Assembly: GCA_963835735.1 (NCBI GenBank)
Contig: CAWIGP010000009.1
Coordinates: forward strand, 248,001 to 312,000
Reading direction: 5' to 3'
DNA from: DASQMT01 sp963835735
Lineage (GTDB): Bacteria; Actinomycetota; Thermoleophilia; Solirubrobacterales; Solirubrobacteraceae
DNA: 64,000 nt
Positions within the stretch are counted from its first letter, which is position 1; each line of letters begins with the position of its first letter. This document shows, piece after piece, positions 24,668 through 32,543 of this stretch. Under the pieces are notes generated by a model, which was not told the origin of the DNA, searched no databases, and saw nothing but the letters and a program-made list of their open reading frames with translations. A program made the translations under genes and the position numbers.

Positions 24668-24732
24668 CGCCGGCACCCAGATCACACGGCGCGCACCCCA
24701 ACTCCCGCCGTTCGCCGGCGCCGAGATCACAC
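24661..24732. repeat. Direct repeat of 27 bp flanking the end of the molybdoenzyme gene
   Basis: CGCCGTTCGCCGGC followed by ACCCAGATCACAC (24661-24687) recurs at 24706-24732 with two changes. The second copy contains the stop codon of the minus-strand gene that ends at 24727. It may mark a duplication at the element boundary. Confidence 0.5.
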
Positions 24733-25806
24733 CGCCCGCACCCGAACCCGCGGGCGCGCGTTGTTCACATACCCCTTCGGGTTCCACAGCGCCGCCTCGT
24801 CCTCCGGCTGCGTCGCGGCGGACGAGTCCCAGGCGCGCACCAGGATCTCGTGCTCGCCCGGCGCGAGCTCGACCTCGATCCGCCACTGGCGCCAGGCCCA
24901 GCGGCCGAGGTCGTCGAGCAGCTCCGCCTGCCGCCAGCTCGCGCCGCCGTCGAGCGACACGTCCACGCGCGCCACGTGGCGCTCGCCGCCGGCGAACGCA
25001 TAGCCGCGCACCTCGACCACTCCGGCCGGCACCGAGGCGCCATCGGCGGGCGCGAGCACGTCTGCGTTCAGCGCGACGAGCCCGAGCGGCATCCCCGCGC
25101 CCGGCCCGGGCGTCGCGTCCTCGGGCAGCAGCCGGTACACGACATGCTGGAAGTAGCCCTGCCACGGCCGCGAGCGCACCTCGATCCGCTCGAGCCACTT
25201 GACGCTGCGTGCGCCGATGTAGCCCGGCACCACGACGCGCAGCGGCGCGCCGTGCACGGGCTCGAGCGGCGCGCCGTTCATCCCCCACGCGAGCAGCACC
25301 TCGGGCCGGCACGCCTTGTCGAGCGGGATCGAGCCGCCGAAGCGCTGCGCGGGCTTGGCCTCCGCGCACATGTCAGCGCCGTCGAAGCCGACGTGCGCCG
25401 CGTCGGGGCGCATGCCGGCGAGCGACAGTACCTCGGCGAGCGGGACGCCGGTCCACGTCGCCGTCCCGGTCGCGCCCGGGCCCCACGGCGCCTCGCCCGG
25501 GATGTCGCGGATCGCGATCAGGCCCGCGCGGCGGTTGCCGGCGCACTGCAGCGTCGCGGTCACCTCGCACTCGCGGAACGCCTCGCGCAGGGTGGCGAGC
25601 GAGAGCTCGAGCTCGCGCTCGACGAGCCCGTGCACGCGCAACCGCCACGTGCCCGGATCCAGCTCGGGTACGGCCCCGTGCCCGCGCACGTAGAACGCGT
25701 CGGTCGCGGTCAGCGGACCCTCGGCCAGCGCGGCGAGGCCCGTCTCGGCGTTGAACGGCTCCGACTCGTGCACGATCAGGTCGGCGCGCTTTCCGTAGCG
25801 GCTCAT
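24727..25806 (-). CDS. Sulfite-oxidase-like molybdopterin-dependent oxidoreductase
   Basis: 359 residues. N-terminal molybdopterin domain with FYVRGHGAVPEL and the molybdenum-ligand Cys in ATLQCAGNRR, then FDGADMCAEAKP, and a C-terminal Mo-co dimerisation domain (about 245-350) with VRGYAFAGGERHVARVDVSLDGG. The family oxidises sulfite or related small molecules. No heme domain and no Tat signal peptide are seen, so it appears cytoplasmic. A moaB-type gene about 4 kb away could serve cofactor synthesis. The ATG at 25806 lies 8 nt from a TACGCT box. Confidence 0.9.
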   Translation of the reverse strand: MSRYGKRADLIVHESEPFNAETGLAALAEGPLTATDAFYVRGHGAVPELDPGTWRLRVHGLVERELELSLATLREAFRECEVTATLQCAGNRRAGLIAIRDIPGEAPWGPGATGTATWTGVPLAEVLSLAGMRPDAAHVGFDGADMCAEAKPAQRFGGSIPLDKACRPEVLLAWGMNGAPLEPVHGAPLRVVVPGYIGARSVKWLERIEVRSRPWQGYFQHVVYRLLPEDATPGPGAGMPLGLVALNADVLAPADGASVPAGVVEVRGYAFAGGERHVARVDVSLDGGASWRQAELLDDLGRWAWRQWRIEVELAPGEHEILVRAWDSSAATQPEDEAALWNPKGYVNNARPRVRVRAV

Positions 25807-25814
25807 CGCCCGCC

Positions 25815-25820
25815 AGCGTA
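25815..25820 (-). promoter_or_regulatory. Putative -10 box of the sulfite-oxidase-like gene
   Basis: TACGCT on the minus strand, 8 nt before the ATG at 25806. Confidence 0.4.
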
Positions 25821-25855
25821 CGGGGTGCGCCGACGCGTCGAGATGAGGGCCTCGC

Positions 25856-25861
25856 TAGCGT
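25856..25861 (+). promoter_or_regulatory. Putative -10 box of the ALDH-like gene
   Basis: TAGCGT ends 8 nt before the ATG at 25870. Confidence 0.4.
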
Positions 25862-25869
25862 GCGGATGC

Positions 25870-27222
25870 ATGATCGACCGCGCCGCCGCCGCGCAGCCGC
25901 TGTGGGCGCTCGTCGCCCCGCGCGACCGGGCGCGTTACCTGCGGCGCGCCGCGATGGCCGTGCTCGACGAGCTCGACCCGCTCGCCGACCTGCTCGCGTC
26001 GGAGGCCGGACAGCCGCGCAGCGAGGCGACGCTGGCCGAGCTGCTCCCGTCCGTCGGCGGGCTGCACGGGCTCGCGAGTGACGGTCCGGGCGCGCTCGCG
26101 GACCGGCGCCTCGGGCCGGTCCCCGCGCTGCGCGCCGGGCGCCGGGCCACGCTCGTGCAGGCGCCGCTCGGCGTCGTCGGCGTGCACGTCCGCGACGGCT
26201 CGTCGTGGGCCGGGCCGCTGCTCGAGGTCGCCGCCGCGCTGCTCGCCGGAAATGCGGTGATCCTCGCCCCGGCGGCGCCGCGCGCCGCGGCCCGCATGCA
26301 GAACGCGTTCGTGCGCGCCGGCCTGCCCGACGAGCTGTTCGGGATCGGAACAGAGGAGGACCTGGAAGGGACCGCTCGCGTCGTCACGCTCGACCCCCCG
26401 GTCGCCAAGGGCACGATGCTCGTGCTCGACGGCGCGCCGCTCGACCGCGCGGTCAGCGGCGCCGTGTGGGCCGCGTTCGCCGGAAGCGGCCGGCGGCACG
26501 CCGCGGTCGGCCGAGCGATCGCCGTGCGTCCTCAGGCGCTGGCGCTCGCCGCCGGGATCGAGGCCGCGGCGCGGCGCCTGCGCGTCGGCGATCCGAGCCG
26601 CCCCGACACGGAGGTCGGACCGCTGGCCAGCGAGGCGGACCGCGACCGTGTCGAGGCACTCATAACCGCGGCCGAGGCAGCCGGCGCGACGCGCCTGTGC
26701 GGCGGCCCGGTCGAGGTCGACGGCGTCGCCGGCGCCTTCTTCGCCCCCGCGGTGCTACGCGCCGTCCCTCCGGACGCGGCGCTGCTGCACGAGCCCGTGC
26801 CGGGCCCGGTGCTGGCGCTCGTGGAGGCCGAGGACGACGAGCAGGCGGCCGCGCTCGCCGGCGACACTCCCGGCACGCTCTCGGTCTGGACCGGCGACGT
26901 CACCCACGGCGAGCGCGTGGCGCGCGCGCTGGGCGCGGACATCGCCTGGATCAACGAGCACGGCATCGCGACGCCCGCCGCCCCCGTGCGGCTGGCGAAG
27001 TACGTCGCGTTGCGCCAGCTCGCCTCGCAGCCGACGCGCCTGCGCTCGGCCCGCTGGCTCCCCTACGACCCGGCGCTGCTGCGCGCCGCCACCGCATCGG
27101 CGCGGCTGGTGCACGGCCGCGAGTCCGAGCGCTGGGCGACGCTACGCGGCGGCGCGCTCCCGCTCGCGCGCACCGCGGTGCGCCTCGGGCGTGAGGCGCT
27201 GGCTCAGAGCCGGCTGCACTGA
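25870..27222 (+). CDS. Aldehyde-dehydrogenase-fold protein without catalytic residues
   Basis: 450 residues that follow the ALDH fold from end to end (LDPLADLLASEAGQPRSEA, PLGVVGVHV, LEVAAALLAGNAVILAPA, GDPSRPDTEVGPLASEADRD). However, the PWNFP cofactor motif reads RDGSSWAGP, the region that should give ELGG with the catalytic Glu reads LVLDGAP, and the catalytic Cys position in FxxxGQxC reads FAGSGRRH, i.e. His. It is therefore probably not an aldehyde dehydrogenase; a structural, binding or acyl-transfer role is possible. Divergent from the sulfite-oxidase-like gene. Confidence 0.8.
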   Translation: MIDRAAAAQPLWALVAPRDRARYLRRAAMAVLDELDPLADLLASEAGQPRSEATLAELLPSVGGLHGLASDGPGALADRRLGPVPALRAGRRATLVQAPLGVVGVHVRDGSSWAGPLLEVAAALLAGNAVILAPAAPRAAARMQNAFVRAGLPDELFGIGTEEDLEGTARVVTLDPPVAKGTMLVLDGAPLDRAVSGAVWAAFAGSGRRHAAVGRAIAVRPQALALAAGIEAAARRLRVGDPSRPDTEVGPLASEADRDRVEALITAAEAAGATRLCGGPVEVDGVAGAFFAPAVLRAVPPDAALLHEPVPGPVLALVEAEDDEQAAALAGDTPGTLSVWTGDVTHGERVARALGADIAWINEHGIATPAAPVRLAKYVALRQLASQPTRLRSARWLPYDPALLRAATASARLVHGRESERWATLRGGALPLARTAVRLGREALAQSRLH

Positions 27223-27698
27223 TCTTCCTTGTTGCCCTGCACGAGGTTGCCGCCGCCCGCCGGCGCGGGCGCGTTCTCCTTGCACTGCAGGTTGCCGTCG
27301 ATCCGGTTGGAGCGGATCCGGATGGTCCCGCTGTTGGTGAAGTACTGCACGTCGCCCTTGACGCTCGTCCGGCGCAGCAGGGAGCCGCCGCCCTGCTTGA
27401 CCTGCACCGAGCCGCCCACGCGCGAGCCGGTCACCGCGATCCGCCGGTGGTTCTCGGCCTGGACGTTGCCGACCACGCGGATCGCGCTGGCCCGCAGCGT
27501 CGCGCCGCTTCCCACCTTGACCGTGCCCTTGACCCGCGTGCCGCTCAACCTGCAGGTCGCGCCGTCGGGAACGCGCAGGTTGTCGACCGTCACGGCCCCG
27601 AGCGATCCGCGGCAGGTGCGCTCCTCCGCGGCCGCAGTGGCCGCTCCTCCGAGTCCTGCTGCCAGCGCCACCCCGGCGATCAGCGGAATACGTCGCAT
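27204..27698 (-). CDS. Secreted beta-helix-like protein (polymer-forming type)
   Basis: 164 residues. Signal peptide (1-24, ending ATAAAEE) and a mature part built from short repeats of Gly/Val/Arg with hydrophobic alternation (GATCRLSGTRVKGTVKVGSG, IRVVGNVQAENHRRIAVTGS, VGGSVQVKQGG, SVKGDVQYF, RIDGNLQC). This looks like a bactofilin/pectate-lyase-type beta-helix. Three or four Cys, two near the termini, may form disulfides. Function unknown. GGGAG precedes the ATG by 7 nt. It overlaps the convergent ALDH-like gene by 19 bp. Confidence 0.75.
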   Translation of the reverse strand: MRRIPLIAGVALAAGLGGAATAAAEERTCRGSLGAVTVDNLRVPDGATCRLSGTRVKGTVKVGSGATLRASAIRVVGNVQAENHRRIAVTGSRVGGSVQVKQGGGSLLRRTSVKGDVQYFTNSGTIRIRSNRIDGNLQCKENAPAPAGGGNLVQGNKEDQCSRL

Positions 27699-27777
27699 CT
27701 CAGCTCCCTTCGCGGTTGACCACGGTAACGGTCCCCGCGCGCGGTGAGACGCGCATGAGCGGCTTATGAGGATCCGC

Positions 27778-28011
27778 TCACGTTCGAGCGGCGACCCGGG
27801 CGCTCACGTCAGGCGCGACTGGCGGCGCCGCCGGAGTGACCAAGAGCCGGACGCCGAAGCCGACCGCGGTGTTGATGGCGACGACCACGGCGGCGATCCC
27901 CGCCTCGTCGATCCTGATCAGACCGAGCAGCACGAGCACCGGCATGATCGACGCCACGAGCGTGCCGACCGCCGCCGGCTCGCGCTGGAGCAGAAGCTTG
28001 AGGTTGCGCAT
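27778..28011 (-). CDS. Small two-helix membrane protein
   Basis: 77 residues: a basic N-terminus MRNLKLLLQREPA, then two hydrophobic helices (about 14-32 and 39-58), and a Pro/Ala/Arg tail. No family recognised; the size and layout resemble small phage or bacterial membrane proteins. The frame continues upstream, but the ATG at 28011 gives a normal membrane-protein start. It is divergent from the siroheme gene. Confidence 0.5.
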   Translation of the reverse strand: MRNLKLLLQREPAAVGTLVASIMPVLVLLGLIRIDEAGIAAVVVAINTAVGFGVRLLVTPAAPPVAPDVSARVAART

Positions 28012-28045
28012 CGTGCGAGCGTCTCGGAGATCGCCCGAGGGGTCA

Positions 28046-28063
28046 CTCCCCCCGTGGGGGGAG
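28046..28063. promoter_or_regulatory. Perfect GC palindrome in the siroheme gene promoter
   Basis: CTCCCCCC-GT-GGGGGGAG is a perfect 8-bp inverted repeat with a 2-bp centre. It lies where the -35 region of the 28079 promoter would be, so it could be an operator. The binding protein is unknown. Confidence 0.4.
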
Positions 28064-28078
28064 CAGAGTCGCCCGTAG

Positions 28079-28084
28079 TACCGT
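28079..28084 (+). promoter_or_regulatory. Putative -10 box of the siroheme synthase gene
   Basis: TACCGT ends 8 nt before the ATG at 28093. GGAG also lies before this ATG. Both support 28093 over the internal Met codon at 28174. Confidence 0.45.
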
Positions 28085-28092
28085 GGAGCGAA

Positions 28093-28836
28093 ATGCCGGC
28101 CGCCGCCTATCAGGGCAAGGAATGTGTCTGTCAGTTCCGCCGTGGGCTGTGCGATCAGACCTGTGTGCAGGGGATGCTGGAGACGCCGTTCTACATCGCG
28201 TGCCTCCGGCTGACGGGCAGGCGCTGCGTCGTCGTCGGCGGCGGCGAGGTCGGGCTGGAGAAGGTCGAGGGCCTGCTCGCCTGCGACGGCAACGTCGTGC
28301 TCGTCGCCCCCGATGCGGTCCCCGAGCTCGAGGCGCTCGCGGACGAGGGCTCGATCGAGTGGCTCCGGCGCGACTACGAGCCCGGCGACCTCGAGCGCAC
28401 GTTCATCGCGATCGCCGCGACCGACGACACCGCCACCAACATCCGCGTCTACGAGGACGCCGAGCGGCGCGCGATGCTCGTCAACGTCGTCGACGTGCCG
28501 CCGCTGTGCAACTTCATCCTGCCGGCGATCGTCCGCACCGGTCCGCTCGCGATCGCGATCTCGACCGCCGGCGCGTCGCCGGCGCTCGCCAAGCGCATCA
28601 AGCGCCAGATCGCCGACGAGTTCGGGACGGAGTACGCCCGCCTGGCCGTGATGCTCAACGACGTCCGCGGCTGGGCCAAGGGCACGCTGCCGACCTACCA
28701 GGACCGCAAGGCGTTCTTCGAGGGGATCGTCAACGGCGATCCCGATCCGGTGGCGCTGCTGCGCGCGGGCGACGAGGACGGCGTACGGAACCTGATCGAG
28801 GCGGCGCAGCGCGTGCACGCGCCCGCCGCGGCGTGA
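28093..28836 (+). CDS. Precorrin-2 dehydrogenase / sirohydrochlorin ferrochelatase domain (Met8/CysG-N type) with Cys-rich N-terminus
   Basis: 247 residues. NAD-binding domain starts FYIACLRLTGRRCVVVGGGE, with VNVVDVPPLCNFILPAI and ISTAGASPALAKRIKRQI, the core motifs of the siroheme synthase N-domain: it oxidises precorrin-2 and inserts Fe(II). Before it is an unusual extension with C11, C13, C20 and C24 (ECVCQFRRGLCDQTC), a possible metal site. The methylase half (CobA) is separate, fused to HemD at 34785-36242. The stop overlaps the threonine dehydratase GTG (GTGA). Confidence 0.9.
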   Translation: MPAAAYQGKECVCQFRRGLCDQTCVQGMLETPFYIACLRLTGRRCVVVGGGEVGLEKVEGLLACDGNVVLVAPDAVPELEALADEGSIEWLRRDYEPGDLERTFIAIAATDDTATNIRVYEDAERRAMLVNVVDVPPLCNFILPAIVRTGPLAIAISTAGASPALAKRIKRQIADEFGTEYARLAVMLNDVRGWAKGTLPTYQDRKAFFEGIVNGDPDPVALLRAGDEDGVRNLIEAAQRVHAPAAA

Positions 28837-29774
28837 TCGAACTCGACGACGTCCGCCGCGCCGCCGCGCGCCTGCAGGGCGTCGCGCACCGGACGCCGGT
28901 CGTCACATCACGCACGCTCGACGCCCGCACCGGCGCGACGGTGCGCCTGAAGCCCGAGAACCTCCAGCGCGTCGGCGCGTTCAAGTTCCGCGGCGCCTAC
29001 AACACGGTCGCGCAACTCGACAGCCCGCGCGGCGTCGTCACCGCGTCGTCGGGCAACCACGCCCAGGCGCTCGCGCTGTCCGCCGCGTTGCACGAGCTGC
29101 CGGCCACGATCCTGATGCCCGCGGACGCGCCCGCGTCCAAGGCCGCCGCGACGCAGGGGTACGGCGCGCGGATCGTGCGCTACGACCGCTATGCCGACGA
29201 CCGCGAGGCGCTGACGGCCGAGCTGGCCGAGCGCGAAGGCCTGGAGATCGTGCACCCGTACGACGACGACCGGATCATGGCCGGTCAGGGCACCGCGACG
29301 CTCGAGCTGATCGAGGACGCCGGCCCGCTCGACCTGCTGCTCGTACCGGTCGGCGGCGGCGGGCTGATCTCGGGCTCCGCCACCGCCGCGACCGGGCTCT
29401 GCCCCGACTGCCGCGTGGTCGGCGTAGAGCCGGAGGTGGGCGACGACGTGGCCCGCTCGCTCGCGGCCGGCGAGCGCGTGGCGGTGCCGGTGGCGCCGAC
29501 GATCGCCGACGGCCAGCAGCTCGAGACGCCGGGCGCGCGCACGTTCCCGGTGATCCGCGAGCGCGTCGCCGCCGTCGTCACGGTCAGCGACGCGGAGATC
29601 GTGGCGGCGATGCGGTTCGCGTTCGAGCGGCTCAAGCTCGTGCTGGAGCCGAGCGGCGCGTCCGCGCTCGCCGCGCTGCTGCACGGCAGGGTCGACGCGG
29701 CCGGGCAGCGCACGGGCGTGATCCTGTCCGGTGGAAACGTCGATGTTGCGCGCTTCCGCGAGCTGACCGCCTAG
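28833..29774 (+). CDS. PLP-dependent threonine/serine dehydratase
   Basis: 313 residues, fold-type II PLP enzyme. The Schiff-base Lys lies in GAFKFRGAYN, phosphate contacts in SSGNHAQALA and PVGGGGLISG. It has no C-terminal ACT regulatory domain, so it is of the catabolic (TdcB-like) or serine-racemase-like form and probably not subject to isoleucine feedback. It converts threonine to 2-oxobutanoate and ammonia. The GTG start overlaps the siroheme gene stop, so the two are coupled although their pathways differ. Confidence 0.9.
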   Translation: MIELDDVRRAAARLQGVAHRTPVVTSRTLDARTGATVRLKPENLQRVGAFKFRGAYNTVAQLDSPRGVVTASSGNHAQALALSAALHELPATILMPADAPASKAAATQGYGARIVRYDRYADDREALTAELAEREGLEIVHPYDDDRIMAGQGTATLELIEDAGPLDLLLVPVGGGGLISGSATAATGLCPDCRVVGVEPEVGDDVARSLAAGERVAVPVAPTIADGQQLETPGARTFPVIRERVAAVVTVSDAEIVAAMRFAFERLKLVLEPSGASALAALLHGRVDAAGQRTGVILSGGNVDVARFRELTA

Positions 29775-29777
29775 GCT
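29772..29777 (+). promoter_or_regulatory. Putative -10 box overlapping a stop codon
   Basis: TAGGCT begins with the TAG stop of the threonine dehydratase gene and ends 10 nt before the GTG at 29788. It would give moaB and the ccm-hem genes their own start point. Confidence 0.4.
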
Positions 29778-29787
29778 CAACCGCGAA

Positions 29788-30276
29788 GTGCGCACCGCGA
29801 TCCTCACGATCTCCACGTCGGTCTCCCAGCGGATCAGCGAGGACCGTTCCGGTCCGGTGCTCGCCGCGCTGGCCGAGGACGCCGGCTGCGAGATCGTCGG
29901 GATGGAGGTGGTGCCCGACGACTTCGCATTGATCGAGGATCGGCTGCACCACTTCGTCGACCGCCACTGCGACCTGATCTTCACCACCGGCGGCACCGGC
30001 ATGACGCCCGACGACATCACGCCCGAGGCGACGCGCGTCGTGATCCACCGCGAGGCGCCCGGGCTGGCGGAGGCGATGCGCGCCGAGGGCGCGCGCCACA
30101 CGCCGCTGGGGATCCTCACGCGCGGGATCGCCGGCATCGCCGAGTCGACGCTGATCGTGAACTTCCCCGGCAGCCCGAAGGCGGTCGAGCAGCTCTTCCC
30201 CGTTATCGCGCCGGTGCTCGAGCACGCGGTGCAGACGCTGCGCGGGGACTCCAGCCATGGCAACCACCGCCACTAA
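29788..30276 (+). CDS. MoaB/MogA-family molybdenum cofactor protein
   Basis: 162 residues. Molybdopterin-binding fold: RTAILTISTSVSQRISEDRSG near the N-terminus, CDLIFTTGGTGMTPDDITPEAT (the family's GGTG motif) and the late LIVNFPGSPKAVEQ. MogA adenylylates molybdopterin; MoaB is a relative. This could supply cofactor for the sulfite-oxidase-like enzyme. The 3' end overlaps ccmA by 20 bp, so it is probably the first gene of the ccm-hem transcript. Confidence 0.92.
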   Translation: MRTAILTISTSVSQRISEDRSGPVLAALAEDAGCEIVGMEVVPDDFALIEDRLHHFVDRHCDLIFTTGGTGMTPDDITPEATRVVIHREAPGLAEAMRAEGARHTPLGILTRGIAGIAESTLIVNFPGSPKAVEQLFPVIAPVLEHAVQTLRGDSSHGNHRH

Positions 30277-30955
30277 TGTCTCCGCCGTCGCGCTGAAGGG
30301 GGTCGGGCGCGCGTATGGGGAGCGCGTCGCGCTGCGCGAGGTGTCGTTCACGCTGCCGACGGGCGCCACCGTCGCGGTATTCGGCGCCAACGGGGCGGGG
30401 AAGACGACGCTGCTGCGGATCCTCGCCGGGCTGCTGCGCCCGCACGCCGGGTACGCGTCGGTGCTCGGCGCGGAGCTGCCCCGCGAGGCTTACCGCGCCC
30501 GCGGCCGCACCGGCCTGCTCGCGCACGAGCCTCTGCTCTACCGCGACCTCACGGTGCGGGAGAACCTGCGCTTCCACGCCCGGCTGCACCGGGTCGACCC
30601 GGCGCGCGTCGACGCGCTGTGCGCTCAGGTCGGCCTGAGCGCCCGCGCCGACGATCCCGTGCGCACGCTGTCGCGCGGCATGACCCAGCGCGCCGCGATC
30701 TGCCGCGCGGTGCTGCACGCGCCCGAGCTGCTGCTGCTCGACGAGCCGCTCGCGAGCCTGGATCCCGGCGGCGCCGCCGCGGTCGCGCCACTGATCGGCC
30801 GGGAGTGCGGGTCGACCCGGGTGCTGATCTCCCACGATGCCGCGCAGGGACTCGCCGAGGCCGACTGGGTGCTCGGCCTGCGCGGCGGGCGCCAGGCGAT
30901 CTGGGCGCCGGCGGCGGACGTGTCGCAGGCCGACGTCAGGGAGCTGTACGCGTGA
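30257..30955 (+). CDS. ccmA: Heme exporter ATP-binding subunit CcmA
   Basis: 232 residues. ABC ATPase with Walker A FGANGAGKTTLLRILAGLL, signature LSRGMTQRAAICRAVL and Walker B LLLLDEPLASLDPGG, and the CcmA-like H-loop RVLISHDA. With CcmB and CcmC it releases heme-bound CcmE in system I cytochrome c maturation. It overlaps moaB at its 5' end and ccmB (GTGA) at its 3' end. Confidence 0.93.
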   Translation: MATTATNVSAVALKGVGRAYGERVALREVSFTLPTGATVAVFGANGAGKTTLLRILAGLLRPHAGYASVLGAELPREAYRARGRTGLLAHEPLLYRDLTVRENLRFHARLHRVDPARVDALCAQVGLSARADDPVRTLSRGMTQRAAICRAVLHAPELLLLDEPLASLDPGGAAAVAPLIGRECGSTRVLISHDAAQGLAEADWVLGLRGGRQAIWAPAADVSQADVRELYA

Positions 30956-31626
30956 GGGACACGGTCGCGGCGCTGATCCGCAAGGACCTCCAGCTCGAGC
31001 GGCGGTCGTTCGAGTCGGTGCCGGCGATGCTGATGTTCAGCGTCACGGTCTTCGTGCTGTTCCACTTCGGGCTGGACCGCAGCTCGCTCGCCGGCGATCT
31101 CGCCGCCGGGGTGCTGTGGGTCACGCTGCTGCTGGCGGCCGTGCTGGGCATGAACCGGCTGTTCGTGGCCGAGCACGAGCAGGGCGGGTTCGACGGCTTC
31201 CTGATGGCGCCCGTCGATCGCACGTCGCTGTTCGTCGCCAAGGCGGCCGTCCTGTTCGGCTTCCTGCTGCTGGTGGAGCTCATCGCGGTGCCGGCGTTCG
31301 TGATCCTGCTGCTGGAGCCGGGGATCGGACAGGCGCTGCCCGAGCTGTTGGCGGTGCTGCTGCTCGCCGACGTCGGGATCGCGGTGGTCGGCACGCTCGT
31401 CGGCGCCCTCGGCGTGCAGACGCGGGCGCGTGACCTGATCATCCCGCTGCTCGCGCTGCCGCTGCTGGTCCCGGTCGTGATCGCAGCGGCGGAGGCGACC
31501 GCGCCGCTGCTCGAATCCGGCGGCGCGGGCGAGTTCCCAGTGCGCTGGCTGGCGGTCCTGGCCCTCTATGATGCGGTCTTCGGCCTCCTCGCCTACGCCG
31601 TCTTCGACTTCCTGCTCGAGGAGTAA
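30952..31626 (+). CDS. ccmB: Heme exporter membrane subunit CcmB
   Basis: 224 residues with about six transmembrane helices. Family pattern: an amphipathic N-terminus AALIRKDLQLERRSFESVP, then LLLAAVLGMNRLFVAEHEQGG with the conserved FxxEHEQG-like loop, DGFLMAPVDR and the late LIIPLLALPLLVPVVIAA. Partner of CcmA. GTG start overlapping the ccmA stop. The ccmC ATG follows directly with no gap. Confidence 0.93.
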   Translation: MRDTVAALIRKDLQLERRSFESVPAMLMFSVTVFVLFHFGLDRSSLAGDLAAGVLWVTLLLAAVLGMNRLFVAEHEQGGFDGFLMAPVDRTSLFVAKAAVLFGFLLLVELIAVPAFVILLLEPGIGQALPELLAVLLLADVGIAVVGTLVGALGVQTRARDLIIPLLALPLLVPVVIAAAEATAPLLESGGAGEFPVRWLAVLALYDAVFGLLAYAVFDFLLEE

Positions 31627-32358
31627 ATGACCTTCGGCCGCGGGCTCCGCGCTCTGTCCATCGCATCCGTCGTCCTGCTGGTCGGGGCGTTCACGCTCGT
31701 CTTCTTCTGGGCGCCCAACGACGCCGACCAGGGCTTCGTGCAGAAGATCTTCTACGTCCATGTACCGCTGGGGATCGTCGCGCTGTGCGGGTTCGTCGCG
31801 GGCGGGATCTTCGGGATCAAGCATCTGCGCTCCGGCGATCGGGCAGACGACCTGCGCTCCTACGTGGCGATCCACATCTCGCTGATCCTCGCGGTCGGCG
31901 TGCTGATCACCGGCTCGATCTGGGCGCGCGCCGCCTGGGGCCAGTGGTGGGTGTGGGACGAGCCCGCGCTCGTCTCGTTCCTGATCGTCTTCCTGCTCTA
32001 CGCGTGCTACCAGCCGCTGCGCTTCTCGATCGAGGACCCCGAGCGCCAGGCGCGCTACGCGTCCGTGTTCGCGATCGTCGCCGGCGTGTTCACCCCGCTC
32101 AACTTCCTCGCGGTCCGGATGGCCGAGTCGCTCGTCCACCCGCGCGTGCTCAGCACGACCGGCGGCTCGATGCCCGGCGAGATGCGGCTGACGTTCCTCG
32201 TCGCGCTCGCGGGAATGGCGTGCCTGTTCGTGACACTCTGGAAGTACGAGCTCGCCTCCAAGTCCGCCTCGATCCAGCTGCGCTCGCTGAAGCGCCGCCT
32301 CGCCGGTGACGACGGCCTGGCCCCGCTGCAGCGCTCCGCCGCCCCCCAGCAACTCTGA
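31627..32358 (+). CDS. ccmC: Cytochrome c biogenesis protein CcmC/CcsA (heme-handling)
   Basis: 243 residues with six transmembrane helices and the tryptophan-rich heme-binding motif WGQWWVWDEPALVS (about residues 101-114), plus conserved His in KIFYVHVPLG and in SLVHPRVL. CcmC loads heme onto CcmE. The length and the flanking genes favour CcmC over the larger CcsA/CcmF. The stop overlaps the next start (TGATG). No ccmE, ccmF or ccmH is in the window; the rest of the system must lie elsewhere. Confidence 0.93.
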   Translation: MTFGRGLRALSIASVVLLVGAFTLVFFWAPNDADQGFVQKIFYVHVPLGIVALCGFVAGGIFGIKHLRSGDRADDLRSYVAIHISLILAVGVLITGSIWARAAWGQWWVWDEPALVSFLIVFLLYACYQPLRFSIEDPERQARYASVFAIVAGVFTPLNFLAVRMAESLVHPRVLSTTGGSMPGEMRLTFLVALAGMACLFVTLWKYELASKSASIQLRSLKRRLAGDDGLAPLQRSAAPQQL

Positions 32359-32543
32359 TGCCCGCCCTCCCACTCGACGACGCCGGCCCTTACGTCGCCG
32401 CCGCCTACCTCGTCTTCCTGGCGCTGATCCTGATCTACGTCTCGATCATGGCCACGAAGCTGGGCCGGATCGAGCGCGAGATCAGCGAGATCTCCGAGCT
32501 CGTCGAGCGGCAGGAGCGCGAGCAGGAGGAGCAGCGCGTATGA
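32358..32543 (+). CDS. Small CcmD-like membrane protein
   Basis: 61 residues: one transmembrane helix (about 12-31, YVAAAYLVFLALILIYVSIM) followed by a charged helix EREISEISELVERQEREQEE. Position right after ccmC and size match CcmD, the helper of the heme ABC exporter, although CcmD sequences are too short for a firm match. It begins in the ccmC stop (TGATG) and ends in an ATGA overlap with hemA. Confidence 0.7.
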   Translation: MPALPLDDAGPYVAAAYLVFLALILIYVSIMATKLGRIEREISEISELVERQEREQEEQRV

